A stretch of 64,000 bases of DNA from Deltaproteobacteria bacterium (GTDB taxonomy: Bacteria; Desulfobacterota; Syntrophia; Syntrophales; Smithellaceae). The stretch spans positions 34,148 to 98,147 of the forward strand of contig JAKLGV010000011.1 in assembly GCA_022710585.1 (NCBI GenBank), given 5' to 3'. Made by a program: the position numbers and the translations under genes. Below the pieces are notes generated by a model that made no database searches, was not told the origin of the DNA, and was given only the letters and a program-made list of their open reading frames with translations. Of this stretch, positions 22,997-31,452 are shown piece after piece; the stretch's first letter is position 1; every line of letters begins with the position of its first letter.

Positions 22997-23389
22997 ATGG
23001 CTAAGGCAGTAAGAAAAACTGGCAAGAGGAAAGAAAAAAAGAATATTACCGAAGGTGTTGCTCATATTCAATCGACGTTTAATAACACCATTGTCACCAT
23101 TACGGACATGAGCGGGAATGTTATCGCCTGGTCCTCAGCTGGGTTGCAGGGTTTTAAAGGTTCGCGCAAAAGTACGCCTTTTGCCGCCCAGATGGCCGCG
23201 GAAGACGTTGTACGCAAGGCCAAAGAACAGGGGATGCGCAAAGTTCAAGTTTATATTAAAGGACCCGGATCGGGAAGGGAATCGGCTCTGCGTTCACTGC
23301 AGATTGCCGGTCTGACCATCACATTGATTCGCGACGTGACACCGGTGCCGCACAATGGGTGCAGACCGCCGAAACGTCGTCGCGTGTAA
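22997..23389 (+). CDS. rpsK: 30S ribosomal protein S11
   Basis: S11 forms the 30S platform near the E-site. It has 130 residues with the family segments [33 protein letters not shown], and the C-terminal [25 protein letters not shown] precedes ATG 22997. Confidence 0.97.
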   Translation: MAKAVRKTGKRKEKKNITEGVAHIQSTFNNTIVTITDMSGNVIAWSSAGLQGFKGSRKSTPFAAQMAAEDVVRKAKEQGMRKVQVYIKGPGSGRESALRSLQIAGLTITLIRDVTPVPHNGCRPPKRRRV

Positions 23390-23429
23390 TATGAAAAGAA
23401 TAACTCAGGATAATTAAAGGGAGGCTTTT

Positions 23430-24059
23430 TTGGCAAGATATACGGATTCCTCATGCAGGTTGTGTCGTCGCGAAGGATTAAAACTCTTTTCAAAGGGCGA
23501 CAGATGCTATTCGGAAAAATGCTCTTTCGAGAGAAGGGATTATGTTCCGGGCGATCATGGTCAGATGCATAAGAAACAGCGGTCTGATTATGGCGTGCAG
23601 CTACGAGAAAAACAAAAACTGAAAAGAATGTATGGTCTTTTGGAAAAACAGTTCCGGGGATATTTTGAAAAGGCCGACAAGCAAAAGGGCATCACAGGCA
23701 CGAATCTGCTGGTGCTTCTGGAAAGAAGAATGGACAACATGATTTTCCGGATGGGCTTTGCCACTTCGAGAATCGAAGCCAGACAGCTCATCAGCCACGC
23801 TCATTTCCTGGTGAACGGAAAACCGGTGAATATTCCATCTTTTCTGCTCAAGGCCGGCGATGAAGTTTGCGTGAAAGAAGGCAGCCGGAAGATCGTCCGC
23901 ATTATGGGAGCTCTGGACACGGTCGTCAGACGGGGCGTGCCTCAATGGCTGGAATTGGATAAAGACAATTTCAAGGCCAAAATCAAACTGCTGCCTGTAC
24001 GGGAAGACTTAACCATGCCGGTTCAGGAACAGCTTGTTGTCGAACTTTATTCGAAGTAA
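23430..24059 (+). CDS. rpsD: 30S ribosomal protein S4, zinc-containing
   Basis: S4 is a primary 16S binder and, in E. coli, the alpha-operon repressor. It has 209 residues. The N-terminus keeps Cys9, Cys12, Cys26 and Cys31, a C+ metal-binding form. The S4 RNA-binding domain follows (RIEARQLISHAHFLVNGKPV). The start is TTG at 23430 behind GGGAGG. It lies between rpsK and rpoA in the alpha order. Confidence 0.97.
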   Translation: MARYTDSSCRLCRREGLKLFSKGDRCYSEKCSFERRDYVPGDHGQMHKKQRSDYGVQLREKQKLKRMYGLLEKQFRGYFEKADKQKGITGTNLLVLLERRMDNMIFRMGFATSRIEARQLISHAHFLVNGKPVNIPSFLLKAGDEVCVKEGSRKIVRIMGALDTVVRRGVPQWLELDKDNFKAKIKLLPVREDLTMPVQEQLVVELYSK

Positions 24060-24105
24060 AAATAAACTGATTTAATAAACCAGCTACTAAAGGATGGGTT
24101 TAATT

Positions 24106-25074
24106 ATGCAAAGGAACTGGTCAAGTCTGATTCGTCCCAAGCGTATTGATGTTGATGAAGCGACACGTACGAATTTCTACGGAGAATTTACCATTCAGCC
24201 TCTGGAAAGAGGTTTCGGAATAACTCTGGGCAATTCGCTCCGGAGAGTATTGCTTTCTTCCATTCAGGGTTCTGCTATCGTTTCGGTAAAAATTGATGGC
24301 GTCTTGCACGAATTTTCCACCGTACCCGGCGTGAAAGAAGATGTGACGGATATTATTTTGAACTTAAAAGGTGTCCGCTTCAAAATGGGGCAGGCCAACG
24401 CCAAAGAAGTCAGTATTGATGTCAGCCGGGAAGGGGCGGTGACGGCAGCCGATATCATCACCGACGGCACCATGGAGGTCTTAAATCCCGATCATCATAT
24501 TGCGACCGTTTCCAGCGGTTCGTTTAAAGCAAAATTGATGGTCAAGATGGGGAAGGGCTATGTGCCGGCGAAAAAGGAACTGGAACCGGATCAACCGAAA
24601 GGCACCATCAATATTGATGCTATTTTTTCACCGATTAAAAAAGTGAATTACATTGTTTCTCACGCGCGCGTCGGGCAGATTGCCGATTATGACAAACTCA
24701 CCCTGGAAGTCTGGACGGACGGCAGCGTCAAACCGGAAGACGCGATCGCTTACTCGGCAAAAATTCTCAAACAGCAGTTGGATGTCTTTATCAACTTCGA
24801 AGAAGTCGAAGAAGAAGTCGTTCCTGAAAAACTTGATGAACAGGACAACCTGGGCAAGGTGCTGTCCCGTTCCGTGGAAGATCTGGAGCTCTCCGTGCGC
24901 TCGGCCAACTGCCTGAAGAATGCCGGTATCAACACCATCGGCGAACTGGTCAGGAAAACGGAAGCGGAAATGCTCAAAACCAAGAATTTCGGGCGCAAGT
25001 CGTTGAGTGAAATTAAAGATATTCTCGCCGAATATGATCTCACGTTCGGAATGGATATTGATTCGAAAAACTAG
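24106..25074 (+). CDS. rpoA: DNA-directed RNA polymerase subunit alpha
   Basis: The alpha dimer is the scaffold for polymerase assembly. Its C-terminal domain binds UP elements and activators. ATG 24106 ([14 protein letters not shown], 322 residues) is preferred to ATG 24094 because AGGATGGG lies just upstream of 24106 and nothing suitable precedes 24094. The N-terminal domain shows [16 protein letters not shown]. The C-terminal DNA-binding part has [15 protein letters not shown] and [14 protein letters not shown]. Confidence 0.97.
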   Translation: MQRNWSSLIRPKRIDVDEATRTNFYGEFTIQPLERGFGITLGNSLRRVLLSSIQGSAIVSVKIDGVLHEFSTVPGVKEDVTDIILNLKGVRFKMGQANAKEVSIDVSREGAVTAADIITDGTMEVLNPDHHIATVSSGSFKAKLMVKMGKGYVPAKKELEPDQPKGTINIDAIFSPIKKVNYIVSHARVGQIADYDKLTLEVWTDGSVKPEDAIAYSAKILKQQLDVFINFEEVEEEVVPEKLDEQDNLGKVLSRSVEDLELSVRSANCLKNAGINTIGELVRKTEAEMLKTKNFGRKSLSEIKDILAEYDLTFGMDIDSKN

Positions 25075-25113
25075 ATTTTGAAAAAGTTCATCAAAGGAAA
25101 GAGGTAATCAACA

Positions 25114-25545
25114 ATGCATCACGGTAAAGCGGGCAGTAAACTGGGCAGAACTTCCAGCCACAAAGAAGCGATGCTTCGTAATATGGTGACTTCCGTTATC
25201 AAACACGAACGGATTAAAACGACCGACACCAAGGCCAAGGAATTGAGGAAGCTGGCGGAAAAAATGGTGACGCTGGGCAAGAAGGGCAGTCTGCATGCGA
25301 GACGTCAGGCGCTGGCCGTCGTTCGTGATAAAGATACGGTTGGCAAGCTTTTCGGTGAGTTGACCGAACGTTATCGCAATCGCGCGGGTGGTTATACCAG
25401 AATCGTCAAGGTCGGCTATCGGTATGGCGACAATGCACCGGTTTCCATTCTCGAATTTATCACTGATGAGAAAAAGAAGGAAAAGGCAAAAACAAAGGCT
25501 AAAGGCACAACCAAAGCGAAAGCGAAGACCAAAGAAAAAGAATAA
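25114..25545 (+). CDS. rplQ: 50S ribosomal protein L17
   Basis: L17 is a 50S protein near the tunnel exit. The core (about 115 residues) has [20 protein letters not shown] and the basic signature region. A low-complexity tail of about 25 residues rich in Lys, Ala, Thr and Glu extends the C-terminus to 143 residues. Such tails vary between species. It is the last gene of the supercluster. An intrinsic terminator follows 18 nt later. Confidence 0.97.
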   Translation: MHHGKAGSKLGRTSSHKEAMLRNMVTSVIKHERIKTTDTKAKELRKLAEKMVTLGKKGSLHARRQALAVVRDKDTVGKLFGELTERYRNRAGGYTRIVKVGYRYGDNAPVSILEFITDEKKKEKAKTKAKGTTKAKAKTKEKE

Positions 25546-25563
25546 TCTTTAAAATATCACATC

Positions 25564-25596
25564 AAAAAGGCAGGATGTTCAAATCCTGCCTTTTTT
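25564..25596 (+). terminator. Intrinsic terminator of the ribosomal supercluster
   Basis: A 13-bp perfect stem (25564-25576 with 25583-25595), including the GC-rich core GGCAGGAT, closes a GTTCAA loop and runs into TTTTTT. This is a textbook intrinsic terminator after rplQ. Confidence 0.93.
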
Positions 25597-25657
25597 ATGG
25601 TTGTTTTTTAGGAGTAAAAGAAGTACATTGCGCACAAAATAAACTGGAGGTTTGATT

Positions 25658-25918
25658 ATGACGGAAAATAAAATTGGCGAAGTGATGAAGTTCTTCTCAA
25701 AACCTTCCGTGGCCGCGGTAAAGATCACTGACGGCGAAGTCAATGTGGGTGACAGCCTCAAATTCTCCGGACACACCACCGATTTTACCGATGTGATTCA
25801 ATCAATGGAAGTGGACAACCAGTCCGTACAGAAGGCGGTAGCCGGTGATTTCATCGGCATCAAGGTATCCGGCAAAGTCCGCCCCGGAGATGAAGTCTTT
25901 AAAGTCATTCCGGATTAA
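25658..25918 (+). CDS. Small EF-Tu domain-II-like beta-barrel protein
   Basis: An 86-residue protein consisting only of the translation-factor beta-barrel (GTP_EFTU_D2-like). Visible segments are VNVGDSLKFSGHTTDFTDVI and GDFIGIKVSGKVRPGDEVFKV. There is no GTPase domain, so it cannot act as an elongation factor by itself. Proteins of this type are usually labelled translation elongation factor-like, and their role is not known to me. ATG 25658 has GGAGG 7 nt upstream, while an in-frame TTG at 25652 is too close to it. It is 11 nt from phoB and may share its transcript. Confidence 0.8.
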   Translation: MTENKIGEVMKFFSKPSVAAVKITDGEVNVGDSLKFSGHTTDFTDVIQSMEVDNQSVQKAVAGDFIGIKVSGKVRPGDEVFKVIPD

Positions 25919-25929
25919 TTATCATTTCT

Positions 25930-26628
25930 ATGTCTATAATTCTGATTGTTGACGATGAAAAAGATATCGTTGATTTGATTTCTTATAATCTGGAGAAAGA
26001 GGGATTTTCCACAGCTAAAGCCTACGATGGTGAGCTTGCCCTGCAAATCATCAAAAAACAAAAACCGGATTTAATTATTCTGGATTTAATGTTGCCGAAA
26101 ATGAACGGACTTGATGTTTGTAAGGCTGTCCGCCATAATCCGGAGACGTTTGCTCTTCCGATCATCATGTTGACAGCGAAAAGCGACGAAGTGGATAAGG
26201 TAACCGGTCTGGAAGTCGGAGCTGATGATTATGTGACCAAGCCTTTCAGCGTGAAAGAGCTGACGGCCAGAGTGCGCAGTATTTTTCGTCGTCTCAAAGA
26301 AACGGATAAGACCACGGCCAAAGAAGAGTTCACTTATGAAGGTCTCAAAATAAATTATGTTTCGTGTCTTGTTTCAGTGAACGGTAAGGACGTCACGTTG
26401 AGTCCAACCGAGTTGAAACTTCTTTTCTTCTTATCGCGTCATCCCGGACGGGTGTATTCCAGAAATCAGATCATTGATCATGTATGGAATGATGAAACGT
26501 TTATTACCGACCGCGCCGTGGACGTCCATATCCGCCGGCTGCGTTCCCAGATTGAACAGGACATGGAAAATCCTCATTATATTCTTACCGTTAGGGGATT
26601 TGGTTATAAATTTGCCGATCTGAAGTAG
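25930..26628 (+). CDS. phoB: Phosphate regulon response regulator PhoB
   Basis: OmpR/PhoB-class two-component response regulator, 232 residues. The receiver domain (1-120) has acidic residues Asp8 and Asp9, the phospho-acceptor Asp52 (LILDLMLPKMNG) and the conserved Lys in DDYVTKPF. The C-terminal winged helix shows LSPTELKLLFFL and DRAVDVHIRRLR. The assignment to phosphate control comes from context: a Pho box and pstS follow at once, and phoR is in the same cluster. No clear ribosome site precedes ATG 25930, so coupling to the upstream gene is plausible. Confidence 0.93.
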   Translation: MSIILIVDDEKDIVDLISYNLEKEGFSTAKAYDGELALQIIKKQKPDLIILDLMLPKMNGLDVCKAVRHNPETFALPIIMLTAKSDEVDKVTGLEVGADDYVTKPFSVKELTARVRSIFRRLKETDKTTAKEEFTYEGLKINYVSCLVSVNGKDVTLSPTELKLLFFLSRHPGRVYSRNQIIDHVWNDETFITDRAVDVHIRRLRSQIEQDMENPHYILTVRGFGYKFADLK

Positions 26629-26664
26629 ACTGTCTGTTATTTTCTTTTCTTAATATTTTTCTAA

Positions 26665-26709
26665 CTTTCTTGAAACTGTCATCAAGCTGTAACATTTATT
26701 CCTTACAAT
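26665..26709 (+). promoter_or_regulatory. Pho box and promoter of pstS
   Basis: Two copies of the PhoB half-site, CTGTCAT (26676-26682) and CTGTAAC (26687-26693), are separated by 4 nt, giving the standard 11-nt period. A weaker third copy, CTTTCTT (26665-26671), is in the same phase. A -10 element TACAAT (26704-26709) starts 10 nt after the second repeat, with no good -35. This is the classic layout in which PhoB replaces the -35. pstS starts 33 nt downstream. Confidence 0.87.
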
Positions 26710-26741
26710 AGGCGTAAATTTAAATTTTGGAGGATAAATAA

Positions 26742-27590
26742 ATGTTAAGTATGATTAAGAAAACAGTCTTGGCTATCGTGGCTTTCTCTCTGATGAGCGG
26801 CGTCACTTTTGCCGGTTCATCCATTGTTATCAAGGGATCAACCACCGTTTTGCCGGTTGCTCAGGGAACACTGGAGGCATTCATGAAAAAGAATCCTCAG
26901 GTGCAGATGTCTCTTTCGGGCGGCGGATCGGGAGAGGGCATCAAAGCCCTGATCGACAAAACAACAGATATCGCCACATCTTCACGCGAAATTAAGAAAG
27001 AGGAAATCACGCTTGCCCAAACAAAAGGCATCAAGCCTGTCGCTCATGTTGTTGCGCATGATGCGATCATTCCGGTTGTGCATCCCAAAAACAAAGTTGG
27101 CAATTTATCCATCGATCAGCTCAGCCAGATTTATCAGGGCAAAATCACCAACTGGAAAGAAGTCGGAGGAGAAGATCTGAAGATTGTCGTCATTTCCCGC
27201 GACTCTTCTTCAGGCACTTTTGAATCCTGGGATCATTTTGTGATGAAGAAAGCAAAGGTGACTCCGAGAGCTCAGATGCTGGCTTCCAACGGAGCCATCG
27301 TTACCGCCATTGCCAAGAACCGCTACGCCATCGGTTATCTGGGCATCGGCTATATCAATAAAAGCGTGAAGCCGTTACAGGTCAATGGTGTAACCGCTTC
27401 CGTGCAAACAGCCCTTTCCAAGGAATATCCACTTTCCCGCGAACTTTACATGTACACGGATGGCGATGCCAAAGGGGATGTGGCCAAATATCTGGGCTTT
27501 GTAAAATCGACCGAAGGACAAAAGATTGTTGTGAAAGAAGGCTTTGTTCCTTTAATGGATACAAAAAAAGCGGTGAAAAGTAAGAAGTAA
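26742..27590 (+). CDS. pstS: Phosphate ABC transporter, periplasmic substrate-binding protein
   Basis: PstS captures phosphate in the periplasm and hands it to PstCA. The 282 residues begin with a signal peptide (hydrophobic stretch about 8-23, likely cleavage after TFA). The mature part has GSTTVLPVAQ, the phosphate-loop SGGGSGEGIKALI, and SRDSSSGTFESWDHF. ATG 26742 follows GGAGGA at 7 nt. It is directly under the Pho box. pstCAB is about 2 kb downstream, with three genes in between. Confidence 0.95.
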   Translation: MLSMIKKTVLAIVAFSLMSGVTFAGSSIVIKGSTTVLPVAQGTLEAFMKKNPQVQMSLSGGGSGEGIKALIDKTTDIATSSREIKKEEITLAQTKGIKPVAHVVAHDAIIPVVHPKNKVGNLSIDQLSQIYQGKITNWKEVGGEDLKIVVISRDSSSGTFESWDHFVMKKAKVTPRAQMLASNGAIVTAIAKNRYAIGYLGIGYINKSVKPLQVNGVTASVQTALSKEYPLSRELYMYTDGDAKGDVAKYLGFVKSTEGQKIVVKEGFVPLMDTKKAVKSKK

Positions 27591-27621
27591 AAAGAAAACA
27601 GGCGATAGTGAAGGTATTGTC

Positions 27622-28044
27622 TTGAAAATGAATAGTGACAAAAAGAAAGTTCTGTTTGTTTGTACGCATAATGCGGTCCGGTCGCAGATAGCCGAAGCAT
27701 TCTTGAATCATATTTACGGGGATCGGTACATGGCGTTCAGCGCCGGGTCTGATCCCTCGCAAATTGATCCTATCGTTATCATGGTGATGCAAGAGTTCGG
27801 CATAGACTTAAGGGATTACAAATCAAAAGGATTAGACGTTTTTCGCTATGACCGATTTGATTATGTTGTCACCGTTTGCGATCAGGCGCAGGAAACATGC
27901 CCGTATTTCCCGGAGGGCCATGAGCGTATTCACAAAAGCTTTACCGATCCTGCAAAATTTCAGGGCAGTCCTGACGAGGTATTAAAAGAATACAGACGCA
28001 TACGTGATGAAATAAATAAATGGATCGAAAAGGAGTTCATTTAA
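27622..28044 (+). CDS. arsC: Thioredoxin-coupled arsenate reductase (LMW-PTPase family)
   Basis: Reduces arsenate to arsenite with a Cys relay regenerated by thioredoxin. The 140-residue protein has the P-loop CTHNAVRSQ with nucleophile Cys14 and Arg20. It also has Cys86 and Cys93 (CDQAQETC), spaced exactly as in the Staphylococcus/Bacillus ArsC redox triad (10/82/89). That triad separates it from plain tyrosine phosphatases. The start may be TTG 27622 (AAGG 7 nt upstream) or ATG 27628. It lies between pstS and the other transport genes with no terminator, so phosphate-starvation expression is likely. No arsenite pump or ArsR is in the window. Confidence 0.9.
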   Translation: MKMNSDKKKVLFVCTHNAVRSQIAEAFLNHIYGDRYMAFSAGSDPSQIDPIVIMVMQEFGIDLRDYKSKGLDVFRYDRFDYVVTVCDQAQETCPYFPEGHERIHKSFTDPAKFQGSPDEVLKEYRRIRDEINKWIEKEFI

Positions 28045-28063
28045 TATTTGAAGGGGTCGCAAG

Positions 28064-28495
28064 ATGTTTCGCAAGATATTATACCCGACTGATTTTTCAG
28101 ATAGGTCAAAAAAAGCCACGGCCTATATGAAACAACTGAAGGATGCCGGAACCGAAGAGGTTGTCCTTCTCCATGTTGTAGATACCCGGAAACTGCATAT
28201 ACCTGAGGTATATGCCATGCTGGACTTATCTGTATTGGGGGACAAACAAGCGAGTGATGCGGCAACAGAAGCGGGTCATATAGCCGGAATATTGAATGAT
28301 CTTGGAATACGGACAAAAATTAGGATTGAAAAGGGAGTACCGTTCAAAGAGATTCTAAAGGTGGAATCAGAAGAGGACGTTTCACTCATCATCATTGGCT
28401 CTCATGGATCAAGCAATGTTGAAGAAATGCTCCTGGGATCTGTCTCGGAAAAAGTAATTCGAAAAGCCAAGGGACCGGTTCTTGTCGTAAGATAA
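28064..28495 (+). CDS. Universal stress protein, UspA family
   Basis: Single-domain universal stress protein, 143 residues, cytosolic. The C-terminal nucleotide motif G-x2-G-x9-G-S is complete (GSHGSSNVEEMLLGS), placing it in the ATP-binding class. The N-terminus reads FRKILYPTDFSDRSKKA. It follows arsC by 19 nt and precedes pit, probably in one transcript. Its role in phosphate or arsenate stress is not known. The position suggests only co-expression. Confidence 0.92.
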   Translation: MFRKILYPTDFSDRSKKATAYMKQLKDAGTEEVVLLHVVDTRKLHIPEVYAMLDLSVLGDKQASDAATEAGHIAGILNDLGIRTKIRIEKGVPFKEILKVESEEDVSLIIIGSHGSSNVEEMLLGSVSEKVIRKAKGPVLVVR

Positions 28496-28505
28496 GGAGA
28501 TGGAA

Positions 28506-28574
28506 ATGCAAAACGAATTAAAACAAATTTGGGAATTTCAAACTTATTGTGAAAATGTAATCTATAGGGATTAA
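28506..28574 (+). CDS. Possible 22-residue leader or small protein
   Basis: A short frame from ATG 28506 has an AAGGAG site 6 nt upstream and stops directly before the pit start (0 nt between). It encodes 22 residues, MQNELKQIWEF at the start and ENVIYRD at the end. It could couple translation into pit, be a remnant of a longer gene, or be chance. The ribosome site is good, but no homology can be judged from this length. Confidence 0.35.
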   Translation: MQNELKQIWEFQTYCENVIYRD

Positions 28575-29585
28575 TTGCTTGATATGATTGAGTCGATGTC
28601 GTTTGTTTTTTTTCTTGTTTTCATTGCGCTTGTTTTTGATTTTATCAACGGCTTTCATGATTCGGCCAACTCCATTTCCACCATAGTATCCACCAGAGTT
28701 TTATCACCGAAATATGCTGTCCTGTGGGCGGCATTTTTTAATTTTGTTGCCGCTTTTCTTATCGGGACACAGGTTGCTCATACCATCGGCAAGGGATTTA
28801 TTCATCTGGATGTCGTCGATAATTTACTGATTTTGTCCGCTCTCAGCGGGGCGATCATTTGGGATATTATTACCTGGTATTATGGACTTCCCAGCAGTTC
28901 TTCTCACGCTTTAATGGGTGGGCTTATCGGCGCTGCTATAACAAAAGCCGGAACCGGCACGCTTGTGTGGGCAGGCATTATTAAAACAACCGTTTTTATC
29001 ATTGTTTCCCCGATGATTGGCATGACGCTTGGCTTTATGTTTATGGTTATTGCCATGAATCTGAACCGTCATTCCACGATTGCCAAATCCGATAAAATTT
29101 TTCGCAAACTTCAGCTTATTTCCGCGGCTGTTTATTCGCTGGGACATGGCATGAACGATGCGCAAAAAACGATGGGGATTATTGCTATGGTTCTTTTCAG
29201 CAAAGGTCTGTTAGGGAATACCTTTTATATTCCTTTCTGGCTTGTCATCGCCTGTCATGTGGCGATAGCCCTGGGAACCATGTTCGGCGGCTGGCGGATT
29301 GTCAAAACGATGGGAACAAGAATTACCAAGCTTCAACCGATCGGAGGATTTAGCGCTGAAACGGCTGCAGCCTGCTCCATTATCGGCGCATCTATCGCCG
29401 GCATACCCGTCAGCACAACTCACACCATAACCGGCGCCATCGTTGGTGTAGGCGCCACCCATAGACTTTCCGCGGTTCGTTGGGGGGTTGCCGGAAATAT
29501 TATCTGGGCATGGATTTTAACGATACCTGCTTCAGCCGTCATTTCAGCTGTCATCTATTTTTTTATAAAATATTTTATTCTTTAA
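28575..29585 (+). CDS. pit: Inorganic phosphate transporter, PiT family
   Basis: Secondary phosphate (metal-phosphate) symporter of the inner membrane. The 336-residue protein has about eight to ten membrane spans by eye and both PiT signature repeats, FINGFHDSANSISTIVSTR near the N-terminus and GHGMNDAQKTMGI in the second half. TTG 28575 has AGGGA just upstream. ATG 28584 is the alternative and changes only three residues. Finding a constitutive-type transporter inside a Pst operon is unusual. In this position it would be under the same Pho control. Confidence 0.93.
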   Translation: MLDMIESMSFVFFLVFIALVFDFINGFHDSANSISTIVSTRVLSPKYAVLWAAFFNFVAAFLIGTQVAHTIGKGFIHLDVVDNLLILSALSGAIIWDIITWYYGLPSSSSHALMGGLIGAAITKAGTGTLVWAGIIKTTVFIIVSPMIGMTLGFMFMVIAMNLNRHSTIAKSDKIFRKLQLISAAVYSLGHGMNDAQKTMGIIAMVLFSKGLLGNTFYIPFWLVIACHVAIALGTMFGGWRIVKTMGTRITKLQPIGGFSAETAAACSIIGASIAGIPVSTTHTITGAIVGVGATHRLSAVRWGVAGNIIWAWILTIPASAVISAVIYFFIKYFIL

Positions 29586-29673
29586 GTTGATGGATTAAAA
29601 AATGTTGGATACAAAACATATAAACGGCAAAAATAGTAGGAAATAAAAAGATTCAAGGATTGCGGGATTCTTT

Positions 29674-30561
29674 ATGATAAGACAAACAAAAGAAATCATT
29701 ATTAAATATATCTTCTTTCTTTTTTCTCTCGCGTCCATTGTTGTTCTGGGGCTGATTGTTCTTTCGCTTTTCCGTGAAGGTATCCCTTTATTTAGCAAAG
29801 TATCAGTCAAAGATTTTCTCTTTGGAATGGAGTGGTATCCCACGTATGATCCGCCGTCTTTCGGCATTTTTCCATTGATCGTCGGATCTTTGATTGTAAC
29901 GTTATTGGCTACTTTGATTGCTGTTCCACTAGGAGTATTGGCTGCCATTTATATTTCTGAAATTGCGCCGCAGCACATCAAGATTATTCTTAAATCGGTC
30001 ATCGAACTTCTGGCGGGTTTGCCCTCTGTTGTCCTGGGATTTTTCGGCATGGTGATCGTGGCGCCCTGGATGCAGGAGACGTTCGATCTGCCGACCGGCC
30101 TGAATATTGTCAATGCTTCAATCATCCTGGCTTTGATGGCGATTCCCACGATATCGAGCATCTCCGAAGATGCTCTTTACGCGGTACCACGTGAATTTAA
30201 GGAAGCCTCTTACGCACTGGGCGCCACAAAATTTGAAACGATTTCCAGGGTCATCCTGCCCGCCGCAATGTCCGGAATTTCCACCGCGGTCATGCTGGGA
30301 ATGGCAAGGGCTATCGGCGAAACGATGGTTGTCCTGATGGTTGCCGGAGGCGCTGCCGCCATTCCGGAAAGCTTGTTTGATTCCGTACGTCCGATGCCGG
30401 CCAGCATCGCCGCCGAAATGGGTGAGACACCGTTTCGCAGTTTGCATTATCAGGCGCTTTTTGCCATTGGCATTGTTTTGTTCTGTCTGACGCTGGCCTT
30501 CAATTTAATTGCCGATTATGTTTCACACAAATTCAAACAGGTCGGGTCAGGGACACTCTAA
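29674..30561 (+). CDS. pstC: Phosphate ABC transporter permease PstC
   Basis: One of the two membrane subunits of the Pst importer. It has 295 residues, an N-terminal membrane helix (about 12-30), and then five further helices. The ABC coupling-loop region reads VPREFKEASYALGATKFETI. GARAIGETM-like residues (ARAIGETMVVLMV) are typical of PstC. The 88-nt gap after pit shows no terminator. pstA starts 10 nt after the stop. Confidence 0.95.
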   Translation: MIRQTKEIIIKYIFFLFSLASIVVLGLIVLSLFREGIPLFSKVSVKDFLFGMEWYPTYDPPSFGIFPLIVGSLIVTLLATLIAVPLGVLAAIYISEIAPQHIKIILKSVIELLAGLPSVVLGFFGMVIVAPWMQETFDLPTGLNIVNASIILALMAIPTISSISEDALYAVPREFKEASYALGATKFETISRVILPAAMSGISTAVMLGMARAIGETMVVLMVAGGAAAIPESLFDSVRPMPASIAAEMGETPFRSLHYQALFAIGIVLFCLTLAFNLIADYVSHKFKQVGSGTL

Positions 30562-30571
30562 AGGTTCTTAT

Positions 30572-31450
30572 ATGCAGCTTATTAAAAACAATTCCATGAC
30601 ATGGCGTTATTTTAAACAAGGTTTGTTTTTTACCTGCGTTCGTGCCTCCGCCTTAGTCATAACGCTGGCTTTGGGCGGCATCATATTTTACATTTTGTAC
30701 AACGGTCTTTCGGTCATTAACTGGGATTTTATCACCAAGCCGCCCACAGATGCCATGACCAAAGGCGGCATCATGCCGGCGATTCTGGGAACGATTTACC
30801 TGACTCTGGGCGCGATTGCTATCGGTCTGCCTCTGGGCATTGCTTCAGCCATTTATCTGACGGAATACGCCAAAGAGGGACGGGTTGTCCGGTTCATCAA
30901 AGTCGGTATCAATTGTCTGGCAGGGGTTCCTTCCGTTGTGTTCGGTCTTTTCGGTTTGGGATTCTTTGTTATTTTTTTAAAGTTCGGCTCAAGCATTCTG
31001 GCCGGATCTCTAACGCTGGGATTTTTAATTCTGCCGACGATCATCGGGGCGTCGGAAGAGGCGCTCAAGTCTGTGCCACAAACCTTTCGCGAGGCGTCAC
31101 TTTCGCTGGGTGTTTCCAAATGGCAGACGATCTTCAGAATCGTTTTGCCCAACGCGCTGCCCGGAATTCTGACCGGTTCCATTTTGGGCATCGGCCGTGC
31201 TGCCGGGGAAACAGCTCCCATCATGTTTACGGCCGCCGCTTTTTTCACGGCGAAGCTTCCTTCTTCGATGTTTGACGAAGTCATGGCATTGCCGTATCAT
31301 ATCTACGTGCTGGCAACCGCCGGGACAAACATTGAAGCCACGCGTCCCATTCAGTATGGCACGGTGCTTGTTCTGGTGGCCGTTGTTCTGGGTATTGATT
31401 TGATTGCCATCGTGATTCGCGGTTACATGAGAAAAAACAAAAGGTGGTAA
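30572..31450 (+). CDS. pstA: Phosphate ABC transporter permease PstA
   Basis: Second Pst permease, 292 residues from ATG 30572, which has AAAGG at a suitable distance. A longer in-frame reading from 30509 would overlap pstC and is unsupported. Coupling-loop residues [20 protein letters not shown] and the [18 protein letters not shown] stretch identify PstA. Six membrane segments are visible. Confidence 0.95.
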   Translation: MQLIKNNSMTWRYFKQGLFFTCVRASALVITLALGGIIFYILYNGLSVINWDFITKPPTDAMTKGGIMPAILGTIYLTLGAIAIGLPLGIASAIYLTEYAKEGRVVRFIKVGINCLAGVPSVVFGLFGLGFFVIFLKFGSSILAGSLTLGFLILPTIIGASEEALKSVPQTFREASLSLGVSKWQTIFRIVLPNALPGILTGSILGIGRAAGETAPIMFTAAAFFTAKLPSSMFDEVMALPYHIYVLATAGTNIEATRPIQYGTVLVLVAVVLGIDLIAIVIRGYMRKNKRW

Positions 31451-31452
31451 AA

